The notes beneath the pieces are model-generated. The model was given only the letters and a program-made list of their open reading frames with translations, was not told where the DNA came from and made no database searches. DNA of 64,000 nt from Lysobacter ciconiae (lineage in GTDB: Bacteria > Pseudomonadota > Gammaproteobacteria > Xanthomonadales > Xanthomonadaceae). The stretch lies in assembly GCF_015209725.1 (NCBI RefSeq), contig NZ_CP063656.1, positions 2,091,001-2,155,000 on the forward strand, in the 5' to 3' direction. The translations under genes and the position numbers were made by a program. Shown here one piece after another: positions 9,192 to 17,969 of the stretch (position 1 is its first letter; every line of letters begins with the position of its first letter).

Positions 9192-10390
9192 GCGACAACC
9201 GCGCCGTGGCGGAGATCTTCAACGAGCTCCCCCCGACCCGACCCAAACGCATCGCGCTGGTGGCCGGAGAAGCCTCCGGCGACCTGCTGGGCGCCGACCT
9301 GATCCAACAGCTCCGCCTGCGCTGGCCCGGCGCGGAATTCGTCGGCGTCGGCGGTGCTGCAATGCGCGATGCAGGTATGGAGACCTGGTTCGATGCATCC
9401 GAGCTCGCGGTGATGGGGCTGTCGGAAGTGCTGCGCCACCTGCCGCGGCTGTTGCGGCTGCGCCGCGAACTGTGCGGGCGCGTGCTGGGGTGGCAGCCCG
9501 ACGTGTTCATCGGCATCGACGCGCCGGACTTCAACCTTGGCGTGGAGAAGTGGCTGAAGCAGCGCGGCGTGCGCACCGTGCACTATGTCAGCCCGTCGGT
9601 GTGGGCCTGGCGCGAGAAACGCGCGGCGCGGATCGGCGAGAGCGCGGATCTGGTGCTGTGCCTGTTCCCGATGGAGCCGGCGATCTACGCCCGCCACGAC
9701 GTGGATGCGCGCTTCGTCGGCCATCCACTGGCGGACACGATGCCTCTGGTACCCGACCGCGACGCAGCGCGTGCGACGCTGGGACTGGATCCGCAGCGGC
9801 CCGTGCTGGCGCTGCTGCCGGGCTCACGGGTGGGCGAGATCCAGCGTCTGGGTGCCGACTTCATCGGCGCGGCGGCGCGCGTGCTTGCCGCCGAACCGGC
9901 GCTCCAGGTGGTTGCGCCGATGGCCGGGCCGCAGGCGCGCGACGCGTTCCAGACCATCCTTTCCAACCATCCTGACCGGACCGCACTTTCGCGAGCGCTG
10001 AGCGTGGTGGACGGCCAGTCGCGCACCGCGATGGTCGCCAGCGACGTCATCCTGCTGGCATCCGGCACGGCCACGCTGGAAGCGATGCTGGCCAAGCGGC
10101 CGATGGTCGTCGCCTACAAGGTGTCCGCGTTGACCTACCTGCTGGTGAAAACCCTCGGGATGCTCAAGGTTGACCATTACGCGCTGCCCAACGTGCTTGC
10201 TGGCGAGGAAGTCGTGCCGGAGCTGATGCAGGACGACTGCGGCCCGGAGGCACTGGCCGATGCGTGCCTGAAGTGGCTGCGCGGGGGCGACACCCGCGCC
10301 CTGCAATCGCGCTTCCTGACGCTGCACGACTCGCTGCGCCGCGGCGCCTCCGCGCAGGCTGCACAGGCGATCGTCGAGCTCGTATCCTGA
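9188..10390 (+). CDS. lpxB: Lipid-A-disaccharide synthase
   Basis: Family 19 glycosyltransferase joining UDP-diacylglucosamine and lipid X into the lipid A disaccharide at the inner-membrane surface. The 400-residue product has the N-terminal AGEASGDLLGADL motif and PSVWAWREKR, followed by a C-terminal Rossmann half with the LPGSR motif. The GTG start overlaps the lpxA stop (GTGA), which favours it over the frame that continues upstream inside lpxA. It is the last gene of the lpxD-fabZ-lpxA-lpxB block, with rnhB 4 nt downstream. Confidence 0.96.
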   Translation: MSDNRAVAEIFNELPPTRPKRIALVAGEASGDLLGADLIQQLRLRWPGAEFVGVGGAAMRDAGMETWFDASELAVMGLSEVLRHLPRLLRLRRELCGRVLGWQPDVFIGIDAPDFNLGVEKWLKQRGVRTVHYVSPSVWAWREKRAARIGESADLVLCLFPMEPAIYARHDVDARFVGHPLADTMPLVPDRDAARATLGLDPQRPVLALLPGSRVGEIQRLGADFIGAAARVLAAEPALQVVAPMAGPQARDAFQTILSNHPDRTALSRALSVVDGQSRTAMVASDVILLASGTATLEAMLAKRPMVVAYKVSALTYLLVKTLGMLKVDHYALPNVLAGEEVVPELMQDDCGPEALADACLKWLRGGDTRALQSRFLTLHDSLRRGASAQAAQAIVELVS

Positions 10391-10394
10391 GCCG

Positions 10395-11030
10395 ATGGGT
10401 CGCTGCACCGATCAACTCACACTCTCCCTCGAACCCGTCCGCGTCGCCGGGCCGTTCGCGGGTGTCGATGAGGCCGGCCGTGGCCCGCTGGCCGGTCCTG
10501 TCGTGGTCGCTGCGGTGGTGTTTGCGCCGGGACGCACTCCGGTCAATGGACTGGACGACTCCAAGCTGTTGTGCGCGCGACGCCGCGAGGAGCTGTACGC
10601 GCGGATCGTGGAACGGGCGCTGGCCTGGCACGTGGTCGCGGTCGAGGTCGAGGAGATCGACCGCGTCAATATCTACCAGGCGACCATGATCGGGATGCGG
10701 CGCGCGGTCGAGGGCGTCAGCCACGTGGCCGTGGCCGCGCGCATCGACGGCAACGTCGTTCCCAAGGCCCTGCCGTGCCCGGCCGAGGCGTGGATCGGTG
10801 GCGACCAGCGCGACCGCACGATCATGGCCGCATCCATCCTGGCCAAGGTGACCCGCGACCGGCTGATGCTGGCGCTCGACGAGCAGTGGCCGTACTACGG
10901 CTTCGGCGCCCACAAGGGCTATTGCACCCCGGCGCACCTGGCCGCACTGGAGCAGCACGGCGCCTGCCCGCACCACCGGCGCAGCTTTGCCCCGGTGCGC
11001 GCAGTGATCGAACGCGACGGCCAATGGTGA
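10395..11030 (+). CDS. rnhB: Ribonuclease HII
   Basis: Removes ribonucleotides and RNA from RNA/DNA hybrids in the cytosol. The 211-residue product has the type 2 RNase H signature VDEAGRGPLAGPV (Asp and Glu of the metal site) near residue 24, DSKLL shortly after, and AASILAKVTRDR with further conserved acidic and basic residues. It starts 4 nt after lpxB, so it is probably co-transcribed with the lipid A genes, an arrangement common in proteobacteria. Downstream there is a 302-nt gap instead of the usual direct junction with dnaE. Confidence 0.95.
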   Translation: MGRCTDQLTLSLEPVRVAGPFAGVDEAGRGPLAGPVVVAAVVFAPGRTPVNGLDDSKLLCARRREELYARIVERALAWHVVAVEVEEIDRVNIYQATMIGMRRAVEGVSHVAVAARIDGNVVPKALPCPAEAWIGGDQRDRTIMAASILAKVTRDRLMLALDEQWPYYGFGAHKGYCTPAHLAALEQHGACPHHRRSFAPVRAVIERDGQW

Positions 11031-11332
11031 ACCGGAGCTCGTCCTGCATCAGGGCGTGACGGGTTTACTGCGCGTTTCGGAAGACCGCCACACCTCGACG
11101 CGCAAAGCCTTGTGTGGCGGGCTTCCCGGCATGAACAGCGCGCGGCGGCAACGACTTCTGGCACTCGCCATCGAAGCGCCAGCGGCGCACCCTGATGGCT
11201 TGGAGCATGCCCGGTCGCACGATGCCTCCGCCTACCGGTGACGCACGCTCCGACCTGTTGCGGATGGCGGTGACTGCCGTTGGATCCGCCAGCCACTCCG
11301 TCCAGGCAAGGACAAGAACCGAGGGCACTGAC
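11031..11332 (+). other. Intergenic region between rnhB and the DUF1232-like gene
   Basis: A 302-nt stretch with no convincing gene. A 61-codon frame at 11056-11241 (plus) has no recognisable domain, and an antisense frame crosses the region; both look like by-products of high GC. The end holds GAGGG just before the ATG at 11333, a usable ribosome-binding site. I could not pick out a promoter or terminator with confidence. Confidence 0.4.
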
Positions 11333-11983
11333 ATGAGATCGTCCCTGATGATCGTGTCGCCGTTGCCGACGAGCCTGTTCAGCACCGCCTCGCGACCCAA
11401 TGCCAAGCGCCACCTGATTGGTGGATTCGAACCCGACGCCGGCCGTCTGCAGCGGTTCAACGAATTGCTGACTTTGATCAGCGCAAAGCATCTGCAGGTG
11501 GACGCCGACCACCTCGCCACCGCAGCACGCGAGTTGATGGAGTACTCGCCCGACGGGCGGATTCCGCAATGCATCCGCGAACGGATCCGTCGCGCTGGCG
11601 CCATGGACCTGATGCGTTCAGACCCCGAATGGGAAACCCAGGCCATCGTGGCGATTGCCTCCGCGGCCGTACTGGATTACCTGCACGGCAAGGAGCCGCT
11701 GATTCCGCACAACCTGCCGGTGGTGGGTTGGCTGGATGGCGCGGTGGTCGTGGAGGCCGCTTGGCCGACCTTGGCCGACGAGGTGCGCGACTACCTCGAC
11801 TTCTGCCGCCTGCGCCGCATCGAGGCGCGGTTGCGCGGTGAGGATCGGCGCTATTTCGGTTTCACCCGCGACCAGTTCGATGATGCAAGACTCGCCGAAT
11901 TTCTCTGGATCGAGCATTGCCGCAGGACCGGTCGCAGCAGTTACCTGGCCGCGGACGAGGCCGGGCGGTTCCGGGTGAACTGA
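11333..11983 (+). CDS. DUF1232 (YkvA-like) domain protein of unknown function
   Basis: The 216-residue product is mostly charged helices. Residues 113-140 (YLHGKEPLIPHNLPVVGWLD followed by GAVVV) resemble the short DUF1232/YkvA signature, in which a Pro-rich turn and a Leu-Asp pair are conserved. DUF1232 has no established biochemical role. The first 30 residues are polar and there is no signal peptide or clear membrane helix. ATG 11333 is chosen because GAGGG lies about 6 nt upstream; the frame is open further back to 11195. The gene sits between rnhB and dnaE, which are neighbours in many relatives, so it appears to be an insertion into a conserved cluster. Function unknown. Confidence 0.7.
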   Translation: MRSSLMIVSPLPTSLFSTASRPNAKRHLIGGFEPDAGRLQRFNELLTLISAKHLQVDADHLATAARELMEYSPDGRIPQCIRERIRRAGAMDLMRSDPEWETQAIVAIASAAVLDYLHGKEPLIPHNLPVVGWLDGAVVVEAAWPTLADEVRDYLDFCRLRRIEARLRGEDRRYFGFTRDQFDDARLAEFLWIEHCRRTGRSSYLAADEAGRFRVN

Positions 11984-12119
11984 ACGCAGGCGCGTCGCGG
12001 ACCGACAACCCGCGACGCGCAGACGCAAGCCGCTGCCGGTGCTCGCTTGTCAAGGCCTTGCCGGGCCGACGGTGGCTGATACTCTGGGCGTTGCCCCAGC
12101 CGGTCGGTCCACGGCACGA

Positions 12120-15100
12120 ATGCCAGCTCGCTTCACCCACCTGCACCTGCACAGCGAATTCTCGCTCGTCGACTCCACCATCCGGGTCAACGAGCTGGTC
12201 AAACGCTGCGTGATGCTTGGCCAGCCCGCGGTCGCACTGACCGACGTCAACAACCTGTTTGCCGCGGTGAAGTTCTACCGCGCCGCGGAACAGGCCGGGG
12301 TCAAGCCGATCCTGGGCGCGGACGTCGGCCTGGCCGATGGCAACGAGGCGAGCTCGCGCCTGACCCTGCTGTGCCGCGACCACACCGGTTACCTGACCCT
12401 GTCGCGCCTGCTCAGCCGGATGTGGATGGAAGGCCACCGCACCGACAGCGTCGCGCTGCGCCCGGAATGGCTGCGCGAGGACAACGAAGGCCTGTTCGCG
12501 CTGGCGGGACGACAGAGCCTCGCCGGGCGCATGGCGACCTCGCAGCGACCGGAATTGGCCGAGGCGTGGCTGGCGGACTGGCAGGGCATCTTCGATGACC
12601 GCCTGCATCTGGAGCTGACCCGGACCGGGCGCGCCGACGAGCCGGTGTTCAACGAATTCGCGATCCACGCCTCGGCCAAGCGCGGCCTGCCGCTGATCGC
12701 GAGCAACGATGTGCGCTTCCTTGACCGCGACGGCTTCGATGCCCACGAAGCCCGCGTCTGCATCTCCACCGGCCGCGTGCTCGACGACCCCAAGCGGCCG
12801 AAGGAGTACAGCGCCGAGCAGTACCTGAAGTCCTCGGAAGAGATGGCCGAGCTGTTCGCCGATGTCCCGGATGCGATCGACAACGCGCTCGCGCTGGCGA
12901 CCCGCTGCAACGTCGAGATGCAGCTGGGCACCTACTACCTGCCCGCGTTCCCGGTGCCCGACGACCACACCATCGAGTCCTGGCTGCGCAGCCAGGCGCA
13001 CGACGGGCTGGACGCGCGGCTGCAGAAGGTGCTGCAGGTCGAGGGCCGGCTCGCAAACGACATGACCCGGCAGGACTACGAGGACCGCCTGGACACCGAG
13101 CTGGGCGTCATCCTGTCGATGGGTTTCCCCGGCTACTTCCTGATCGTTGCCGACTTCATCAACTGGGGCAAGGAACAGGGCATCCCGGTCGGGCCGGGGC
13201 GCGGTTCGGGTGCCGGTTCGCTGGTGGCCTGGGCGCTGGGCATCACCGACCTGGATCCGCTGCCCTACGACCTGCTGTTCGAGCGCTTCCTGAATCCGGA
13301 ACGGGTGTCGATGCCCGACTTCGACATCGACTTCTGCATGGACCGCCGCGACGAGGTGATCGACTACGTCGCGCGCAAGTACGGCCGCGACCGGGTCAGC
13401 CAGATCATCACCTACGGCACCATGGCCGCCAAGGCCGTGGTGCGCGACTGCGGGCGCGTGCTGGGCCATCCCTATGGCTTCGTCGACGGCATCGCCAAGC
13501 TGATCCCGATGACCCTGGGCGTGAGCCTGCGCGATGCGCTGGGCGAGTCGGAGGCGGCGAAGAAGAACCCCGAGCTGGCATCCGGCGACCTCATCGCGCG
13601 CTACCACTCCGAGGACGATGTCCGCGACCTGCTCGACCTCGCGCTCAGTCTGGAAAACCTGACCCGCAACGCCGGTCGCCATGCCGGCGGCGTGGTGATC
13701 GCGCCCTCGCCGCTGAGCGACTTCTGCCCGCTGTTCGCCGAGCACGATGGCGAGGGACGCGGCAAGACCCCGGTGACCCAGTTCGACAAGGACGACGTGG
13801 AATCCGTGGGTCTGGTGAAGTTCGACTTCCTCGGCCTGCGCACGCTGACGATCATCGACTGGGCGGTCAAGGCGATCAACGTGCGCCGCGCCAGATCCGG
13901 CGAGGAACCGCTGGACATCACGACCCTGCCGCTGGACGACAAGGCCACCTACGAACTGTTCGCCCGCGGCGAAGGCGTGGCGGTGTTCCAGTTCGAGTCG
14001 CGCGGCATGCGCGAGCTGCTCAAGCGCGCGCGCCCGGACACCTTCGAAGACATCATCGCGCTGGCCGCGCTGTTCCGGCCCGGCCCGCTGGGCTCGGGGA
14101 TGGACAAGGACTGGGTCGACCGCAAGCACGGCGTGGCCGAGGTCAGCTACCCGCATCCGTCGCTCGAGCCGGTGCTGGGCCCGACCTACGGCGTGATCGT
14201 GTACCAGGAACAGGTGATGCAGATCGCCCAGGTGATGGCGGGCTATTCGCTCGGCGGCGCCGACCTGCTGCGTCGCGCGATGGGCAAGAAGAAGCCTGAG
14301 GAAATGGCCAAGGAGCGGGCCAAGTTCGAGGCCGGCTGCCTGGCCAACGGTATCCCGGCCAAGGTCGCCAGCCCGATCTTCGACCTGATGGAGAAGTTCG
14401 CCGAGTACGGCTTCAACAAGTCGCACTCGGCGGCCTATGCCTTGGTCGCGTACCAGACCGCCTGGCTGAAGGTGCACTACCCGGCCGAGTTCATGGCCGC
14501 CGTGCTGTCGTCCGACATGGACAACACCGAGAAGGTCACCGGCTTCCTGGACGAGTGCCGGGCGATGAACCTGCAGGTGTTGCCCCCGGACGTGGACGCC
14601 TCGGCGTACATGTTCGAGGCGGTGGCGCCGGACACTGACGCTGCACCGGCCGACGCCGATCCCAAGCCGCCGGTTGGCACGATCCGCTACGGCCTGGGCG
14701 CGGTGAAGGGCGTGGGTCACGGCGCGTGCGATGCGATCGTGCAGGCGCGCCGCGCCGGCCCCTTCGCCGACCTGCTGGATTTCTGCAAGCGCGTGGAAGG
14801 CGGCAAGCTCAACCGCCGCGCGCTGGAAGCGCTGACCCGCGCCGGCGCCCTGGACAAGCTGGGAAAGAACCGCGCCAGCCTGATGTTGCAACTGCCTGAG
14901 GTGGTCCGCGCGACCGACCAGCTGGCCCGCGAACGCGAGGCCGGGCAGGTCAGCCTGTTCGGCGGTGGCGACGCCAGTCCGGCGCTGCACATCGAGCTGC
15001 GCGAGACCGACGAATTCCCGCTGGGCCAGCTGCTGGCCGGCGAACGCGAGACCCTGGGCCACTACCTCAGCGGGCACCCCTTCGATCCCTATCGCGACGA

Positions 15101-15695
15101 GTTGCTGGACCTGATCGGCCACGATCTGGGCGCGCTGGAGCGGATCTGGGAGTCGCGCCCGGAAAGCGCGCGCAGCGGCTGGCGCCCGGAGCTGGACACG
15201 GTCGTCGCCGGCCAGGTGGTCGCGCTGCGCAAGAAGGGCGACAGTCAGATGTTCGTGCAGATCGAGGACGGCAACGGCCGGCTCGAAGTCGCGTTCTTCT
15301 CCGAGACCTACACCGACTTCGCGCCGCTGCTGACCCGCGATCGCCTGCTGGTGATCAAGGGCGGCCTGCGCGAGGACGCCTTCAGCGGCGGTTTTGCGCT
15401 CAAGGCCGAGCGCTGCTGGGACTACAACCAGGTCTGCGCCGATTACGCCAAACGGCTGTCGCTGCGGCTGGACCTGCAGGTGCCCGGCACCTGGCAGCGG
15501 GTGGATGCGCTGCTGGCCCGTCATCGTCCCGGCGGCGCCAGGGTCCGGCTTGATCTCCTGCTGCCCGCTGCCGCCGGCATGGTCGATCTGCCGGCCGCCG
15601 GATCGGTGCGGGTGGACGCGGAACTTGCCGGCCTGCTCCGCGCCGAACCCGGCGTGCGCGCGGTCAAGCTCACGCTGGACCGGCCTTGGGGCTGA
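12120..15695 (+). CDS. dnaE: DNA polymerase III alpha subunit
   Basis: Replicative polymerase catalytic subunit. The 1191-residue product starts with the PHP domain (FTHLHLHSEFSLVDS). The polymerase active site PDFDIDFCMDRRDEV has its aspartates at residues 400, 402 and 404, close to E. coli Asp401/403. KSHSAAYALVAYQTAWLK in the thumb/fingers, an HhH region, and an OB fold toward the C-terminus (about 1000-1110) follow. ATG 12120 gives the standard family N-terminus; an upstream in-frame start at 12039 would add 27 unrelated residues. The opposite strand carries a 1532-codon open frame, which is a GC artefact. Confidence 0.97.
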   Translation: MPARFTHLHLHSEFSLVDSTIRVNELVKRCVMLGQPAVALTDVNNLFAAVKFYRAAEQAGVKPILGADVGLADGNEASSRLTLLCRDHTGYLTLSRLLSRMWMEGHRTDSVALRPEWLREDNEGLFALAGRQSLAGRMATSQRPELAEAWLADWQGIFDDRLHLELTRTGRADEPVFNEFAIHASAKRGLPLIASNDVRFLDRDGFDAHEARVCISTGRVLDDPKRPKEYSAEQYLKSSEEMAELFADVPDAIDNALALATRCNVEMQLGTYYLPAFPVPDDHTIESWLRSQAHDGLDARLQKVLQVEGRLANDMTRQDYEDRLDTELGVILSMGFPGYFLIVADFINWGKEQGIPVGPGRGSGAGSLVAWALGITDLDPLPYDLLFERFLNPERVSMPDFDIDFCMDRRDEVIDYVARKYGRDRVSQIITYGTMAAKAVVRDCGRVLGHPYGFVDGIAKLIPMTLGVSLRDALGESEAAKKNPELASGDLIARYHSEDDVRDLLDLALSLENLTRNAGRHAGGVVIAPSPLSDFCPLFAEHDGEGRGKTPVTQFDKDDVESVGLVKFDFLGLRTLTIIDWAVKAINVRRARSGEEPLDITTLPLDDKATYELFARGEGVAVFQFESRGMRELLKRARPDTFEDIIALAALFRPGPLGSGMDKDWVDRKHGVAEVSYPHPSLEPVLGPTYGVIVYQEQVMQIAQVMAGYSLGGADLLRRAMGKKKPEEMAKERAKFEAGCLANGIPAKVASPIFDLMEKFAEYGFNKSHSAAYALVAYQTAWLKVHYPAEFMAAVLSSDMDNTEKVTGFLDECRAMNLQVLPPDVDASAYMFEAVAPDTDAAPADADPKPPVGTIRYGLGAVKGVGHGACDAIVQARRAGPFADLLDFCKRVEGGKLNRRALEALTRAGALDKLGKNRASLMLQLPEVVRATDQLAREREAGQVSLFGGGDASPALHIELRETDEFPLGQLLAGERETLGHYLSGHPFDPYRDELLDLIGHDLGALERIWESRPESARSGWRPELDTVVAGQVVALRKKGDSQMFVQIEDGNGRLEVAFFSETYTDFAPLLTRDRLLVIKGGLREDAFSGGFALKAERCWDYNQVCADYAKRLSLRLDLQVPGTWQRVDALLARHRPGGARVRLDLLLPAAAGMVDLPAAGSVRVDAELAGLLRAEPGVRAVKLTLDRPWG

Positions 15696-15701
15696 ACGGG
15701 T

Positions 15702-15723
15702 AGCGCACACCTCCGCGTGCGCT
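15702..15723 (+). terminator. Hairpin between dnaE and accA
   Basis: A perfect 7-bp inverted repeat (AGCGCAC at 15702-15708, GTGCGCT at 15717-15723) with an 8-nt loop begins 6 nt after the dnaE stop. There is no T-run after it, so it may be a weak or Rho-assisted terminator, or simply a 3' hairpin protecting the dnaE message. Confidence 0.35.
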
Positions 15724-15803
15724 GTGGCTTGCGGCGTCCGCGCAGAGGGGTCGGTTAGACTGTCGCCTTCACGGCAGTACGGCTGCCCGAGCCCAGGCAC
15801 CCC

Positions 15804-16763
15804 ATGAACCCGAACTACCTCGATTTCGAACAACCCATCGCCGACCTGGAAGCCAAGATCCAGGAGCTGCGCCAGGCCAGCCGCGGGTCCGCGGTGGATG
15901 CCGACAGCGAAGTCCACACCCTGCAGGACAAGCTGCGCAAGCGCACCGCGCAGATCTTCCGCGACCTCACGCCGTGGCAGGTATCGCAGCTGGCCCGGCA
16001 TCCCGCGCGCCCGCATACCAACGACTACATCCGGGTGATGTGCGACGAGTTCCAGGAGCTGGCCGGCGACCGGGCCTACAGCGACGATCCGGCCATCGTG
16101 GGCGGCCTGGGCCGCATCGGCGGGCGACCGGTGGTCCTCATTGGCCACGAGAAGGGCCGCGACACCAAGAGCAAGGTGCGACGCAACTTCGGCATGCCAC
16201 GGCCCGAGGGCTATCGCAAGGCGCTGCGCCTGATGAAGCTGGCCGAGCGTTTCCAGCTGCCGGTGCTGACGTTCATCGACACCCCGGGCGCGTATCCGGG
16301 CATCGGCGCCGAAGAACGCGGCCAGTCGGAAGCGATCGCCCGCAACCTGCTGGAAATGGCCGAGCTGAAGGTCCCGATCATCTGCACGATCATAGGCGAG
16401 GGCGGCTCCGGCGGCGCGCTGGCGATCGGCGTGGGCGACTGCACGGTGATGCTCGAGCACAGCACCTACTCGGTGATCTCACCGGAGGGCTGCGCCTCGA
16501 TCCTGTGGAAGGACCCGGCCAAGGCCAAGGACGCCGCCGAGCAGCTGGGCCTGACCGCCAAGCGCCTGCACGGGCTGGGCCTGATCGACAAGGTCGTGCG
16601 CGAGCCCACCGGCGGTGCGCATCGCAACCCGCGCCAGATCGCGACCCGGCTCAAGGCGGTCCTGCTCAACGAGCTGGACACGCTGCAGGCCTTGCCGGTG
16701 GACGGGTTGCTGCAGCAGCGCTACGAGCGGCTGCGCAACTACGGCGCGTACGAAGCGGCCTGA
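15804..16763 (+). CDS. accA: Acetyl-CoA carboxylase carboxyltransferase subunit alpha
   Basis: Alpha half of the carboxyltransferase that, with AccD, makes malonyl-CoA for fatty-acid synthesis. The 319-residue product matches the family from NYLDFEQPI at the N-terminus through GRDTKSKVRRNFGMPRPEGYRKA, the TPGAYPGIGAEERGQSEAIA segment with the oxyanion Gly residues, and EGGSGGALAIGV. Length equals that of E. coli AccA. It follows dnaE, a conserved order, but after a 108-nt gap that includes a small hairpin. The minus-strand reductase converges 15 nt downstream. Confidence 0.97.
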   Translation: MNPNYLDFEQPIADLEAKIQELRQASRGSAVDADSEVHTLQDKLRKRTAQIFRDLTPWQVSQLARHPARPHTNDYIRVMCDEFQELAGDRAYSDDPAIVGGLGRIGGRPVVLIGHEKGRDTKSKVRRNFGMPRPEGYRKALRLMKLAERFQLPVLTFIDTPGAYPGIGAEERGQSEAIARNLLEMAELKVPIICTIIGEGGSGGALAIGVGDCTVMLEHSTYSVISPEGCASILWKDPAKAKDAAEQLGLTAKRLHGLGLIDKVVREPTGGAHRNPRQIATRLKAVLLNELDTLQALPVDGLLQQRYERLRNYGAYEAA

Positions 16764-16778
16764 GTCCCCGCCGCGCCG

Positions 16779-17840
16779 TCACCAGGCGCGCTGGTACTGC
16801 ACCGGCACCGGCAGCTCCGCGCCCAGCTGCTTCGCCGCCCGCTGCGGAAAATACGGGTCGCGCAGCAGCTCGCGGGCCAGCAGGACCATGTCGGCGTCGC
16901 CGTTCGCGACCAGCGCTTCGGCCTGCGCCGCATTGGTGATCAGGCCGACCGCGCCGGTGGCAATGCCGGCCTCGCGGCGGATGCGTGCGGCGAAAGGCAC
17001 CTGATACCCCGGCTCGACCGGGATCGTCACGTCCGGCACCAGCCCGCCGGATGAGACATCGACCAGGTCGACGCCGTGCCCGGCCAGCAGCCGGCTTAGC
17101 GCGATGCTCTGCTCGATGTCCCAGCCCCCTTCGGCCCAGTCGGTCGCCGAGATGCGCACCCACAGCGGCAGATCGGCCGGCCATTCATTGCGCACCACAT
17201 CCAGCACTTCCAGCAGCAGGCGGATCCGGTTCTGGAAACTGCCGCCGTAGTCGTCCTCGCGCCGGTTCGACAGCGGCGACAGGAACTGGTGGAGGAGATA
17301 GCCGTGGGCGGCGTGGACTTCCAGCAGGCGGAAGCCCGCCGCCAGCGAACGACGCGCAGCCATCGCGAAGCCCTCGATGATCCGGGCGATGCCGGAACGC
17401 TCGAGCGCCCGCGGCTGGGCGTAGTGGGCATCGAAGGACAGCGCCGTTGGCGCCACGGGTGTCCAGCCCCCGTCCGACGGCGCGACGGCTCCGCGTCCCC
17501 GCCACGGCGCGTAGGTGCTGGCCTTGCGCCCGGCGTGGGCCAACTGGATGCCGGCCACCGCGCCCTGCTGCTCTATAAAGTCTGCGATGCGGGTCCAGGC
17601 GTCGCTCTGGGCGTCGTTCCAGATGCCGGTGTCCTCCGGCGAAATCCGCCCCTCGGGCGCGATCGCCGTGGCCTCGGCGATCACCGCGCCCGCACCGCCG
17701 GCCGCGCGGCTGCCCAAGTGCACCAGGTGCCAGTCGTCGGGCATGCCATCACGCGCCGAGTACTGGCACATGGGCGAGACCACCAGACGGTTGCGGAAGT
17801 CGACGGATCGTTGCTGCAGGGGTTCAAACAGGTGACTCAA
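16779..17840 (-). CDS. NADH:flavin oxidoreductase, old yellow enzyme family (YqjM type)
   Basis: FMN enzyme reducing activated C=C bonds of enals, enones or nitro compounds with NAD(P)H; the physiological substrate is not knowable from sequence. The 353-residue TIM barrel carries SPMCQYS near residue 22, where the Cys is the flavin-modulating residue of the YqjM class. The substrate-binding GIQLAHAGRKAS motif and HAAHGYLLHQFLSPLSNRR with the catalytic His pair follow. A TTG start at 17840 is preceded by GGAG six bases upstream, so it is accepted. It is divergent from tilS and convergent with accA, hence a single-gene unit. Confidence 0.92.
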   Translation of the reverse strand: MSHLFEPLQQRSVDFRNRLVVSPMCQYSARDGMPDDWHLVHLGSRAAGGAGAVIAEATAIAPEGRISPEDTGIWNDAQSDAWTRIADFIEQQGAVAGIQLAHAGRKASTYAPWRGRGAVAPSDGGWTPVAPTALSFDAHYAQPRALERSGIARIIEGFAMAARRSLAAGFRLLEVHAAHGYLLHQFLSPLSNRREDDYGGSFQNRIRLLLEVLDVVRNEWPADLPLWVRISATDWAEGGWDIEQSIALSRLLAGHGVDLVDVSSGGLVPDVTIPVEPGYQVPFAARIRREAGIATGAVGLITNAAQAEALVANGDADMVLLARELLRDPYFPQRAAKQLGAELPVPVQYQRAW

Positions 17841-17969
17841 GGCGTGCTCCGATCGCGATTCGAGCGGTCAACGTTAACAAGCACGACGGTACGCGCGCGT
17901 CACGGGGCGGCGTGACGGCCCGGCGTCGGGGGCCCGGCCGCAAGTATTGCGCCGTGGCACCATTTGCCC

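Noticed and set aside
11056..11241. 61-codon frame in the rnhB downstream gap
   Set aside because: No good ribosome-binding site or domain, and an antisense frame covers the same bases. Kept only as a note in the gap entry.
15724..15803. Possible accA promoter (TTAGACT near 15756)
   Set aside because: The -10-like TAGACT has no -35 at acceptable spacing, so it was not listed as a promoter.
11862..16460. 1532-codon open frame on the minus strand opposite dnaE and accA
   Set aside because: It is Arg/Gln/His/Gly-rich with no domain and lies exactly antisense to two certain genes. Long antisense frames are expected at this GC content because stop codons are rare in that phase.
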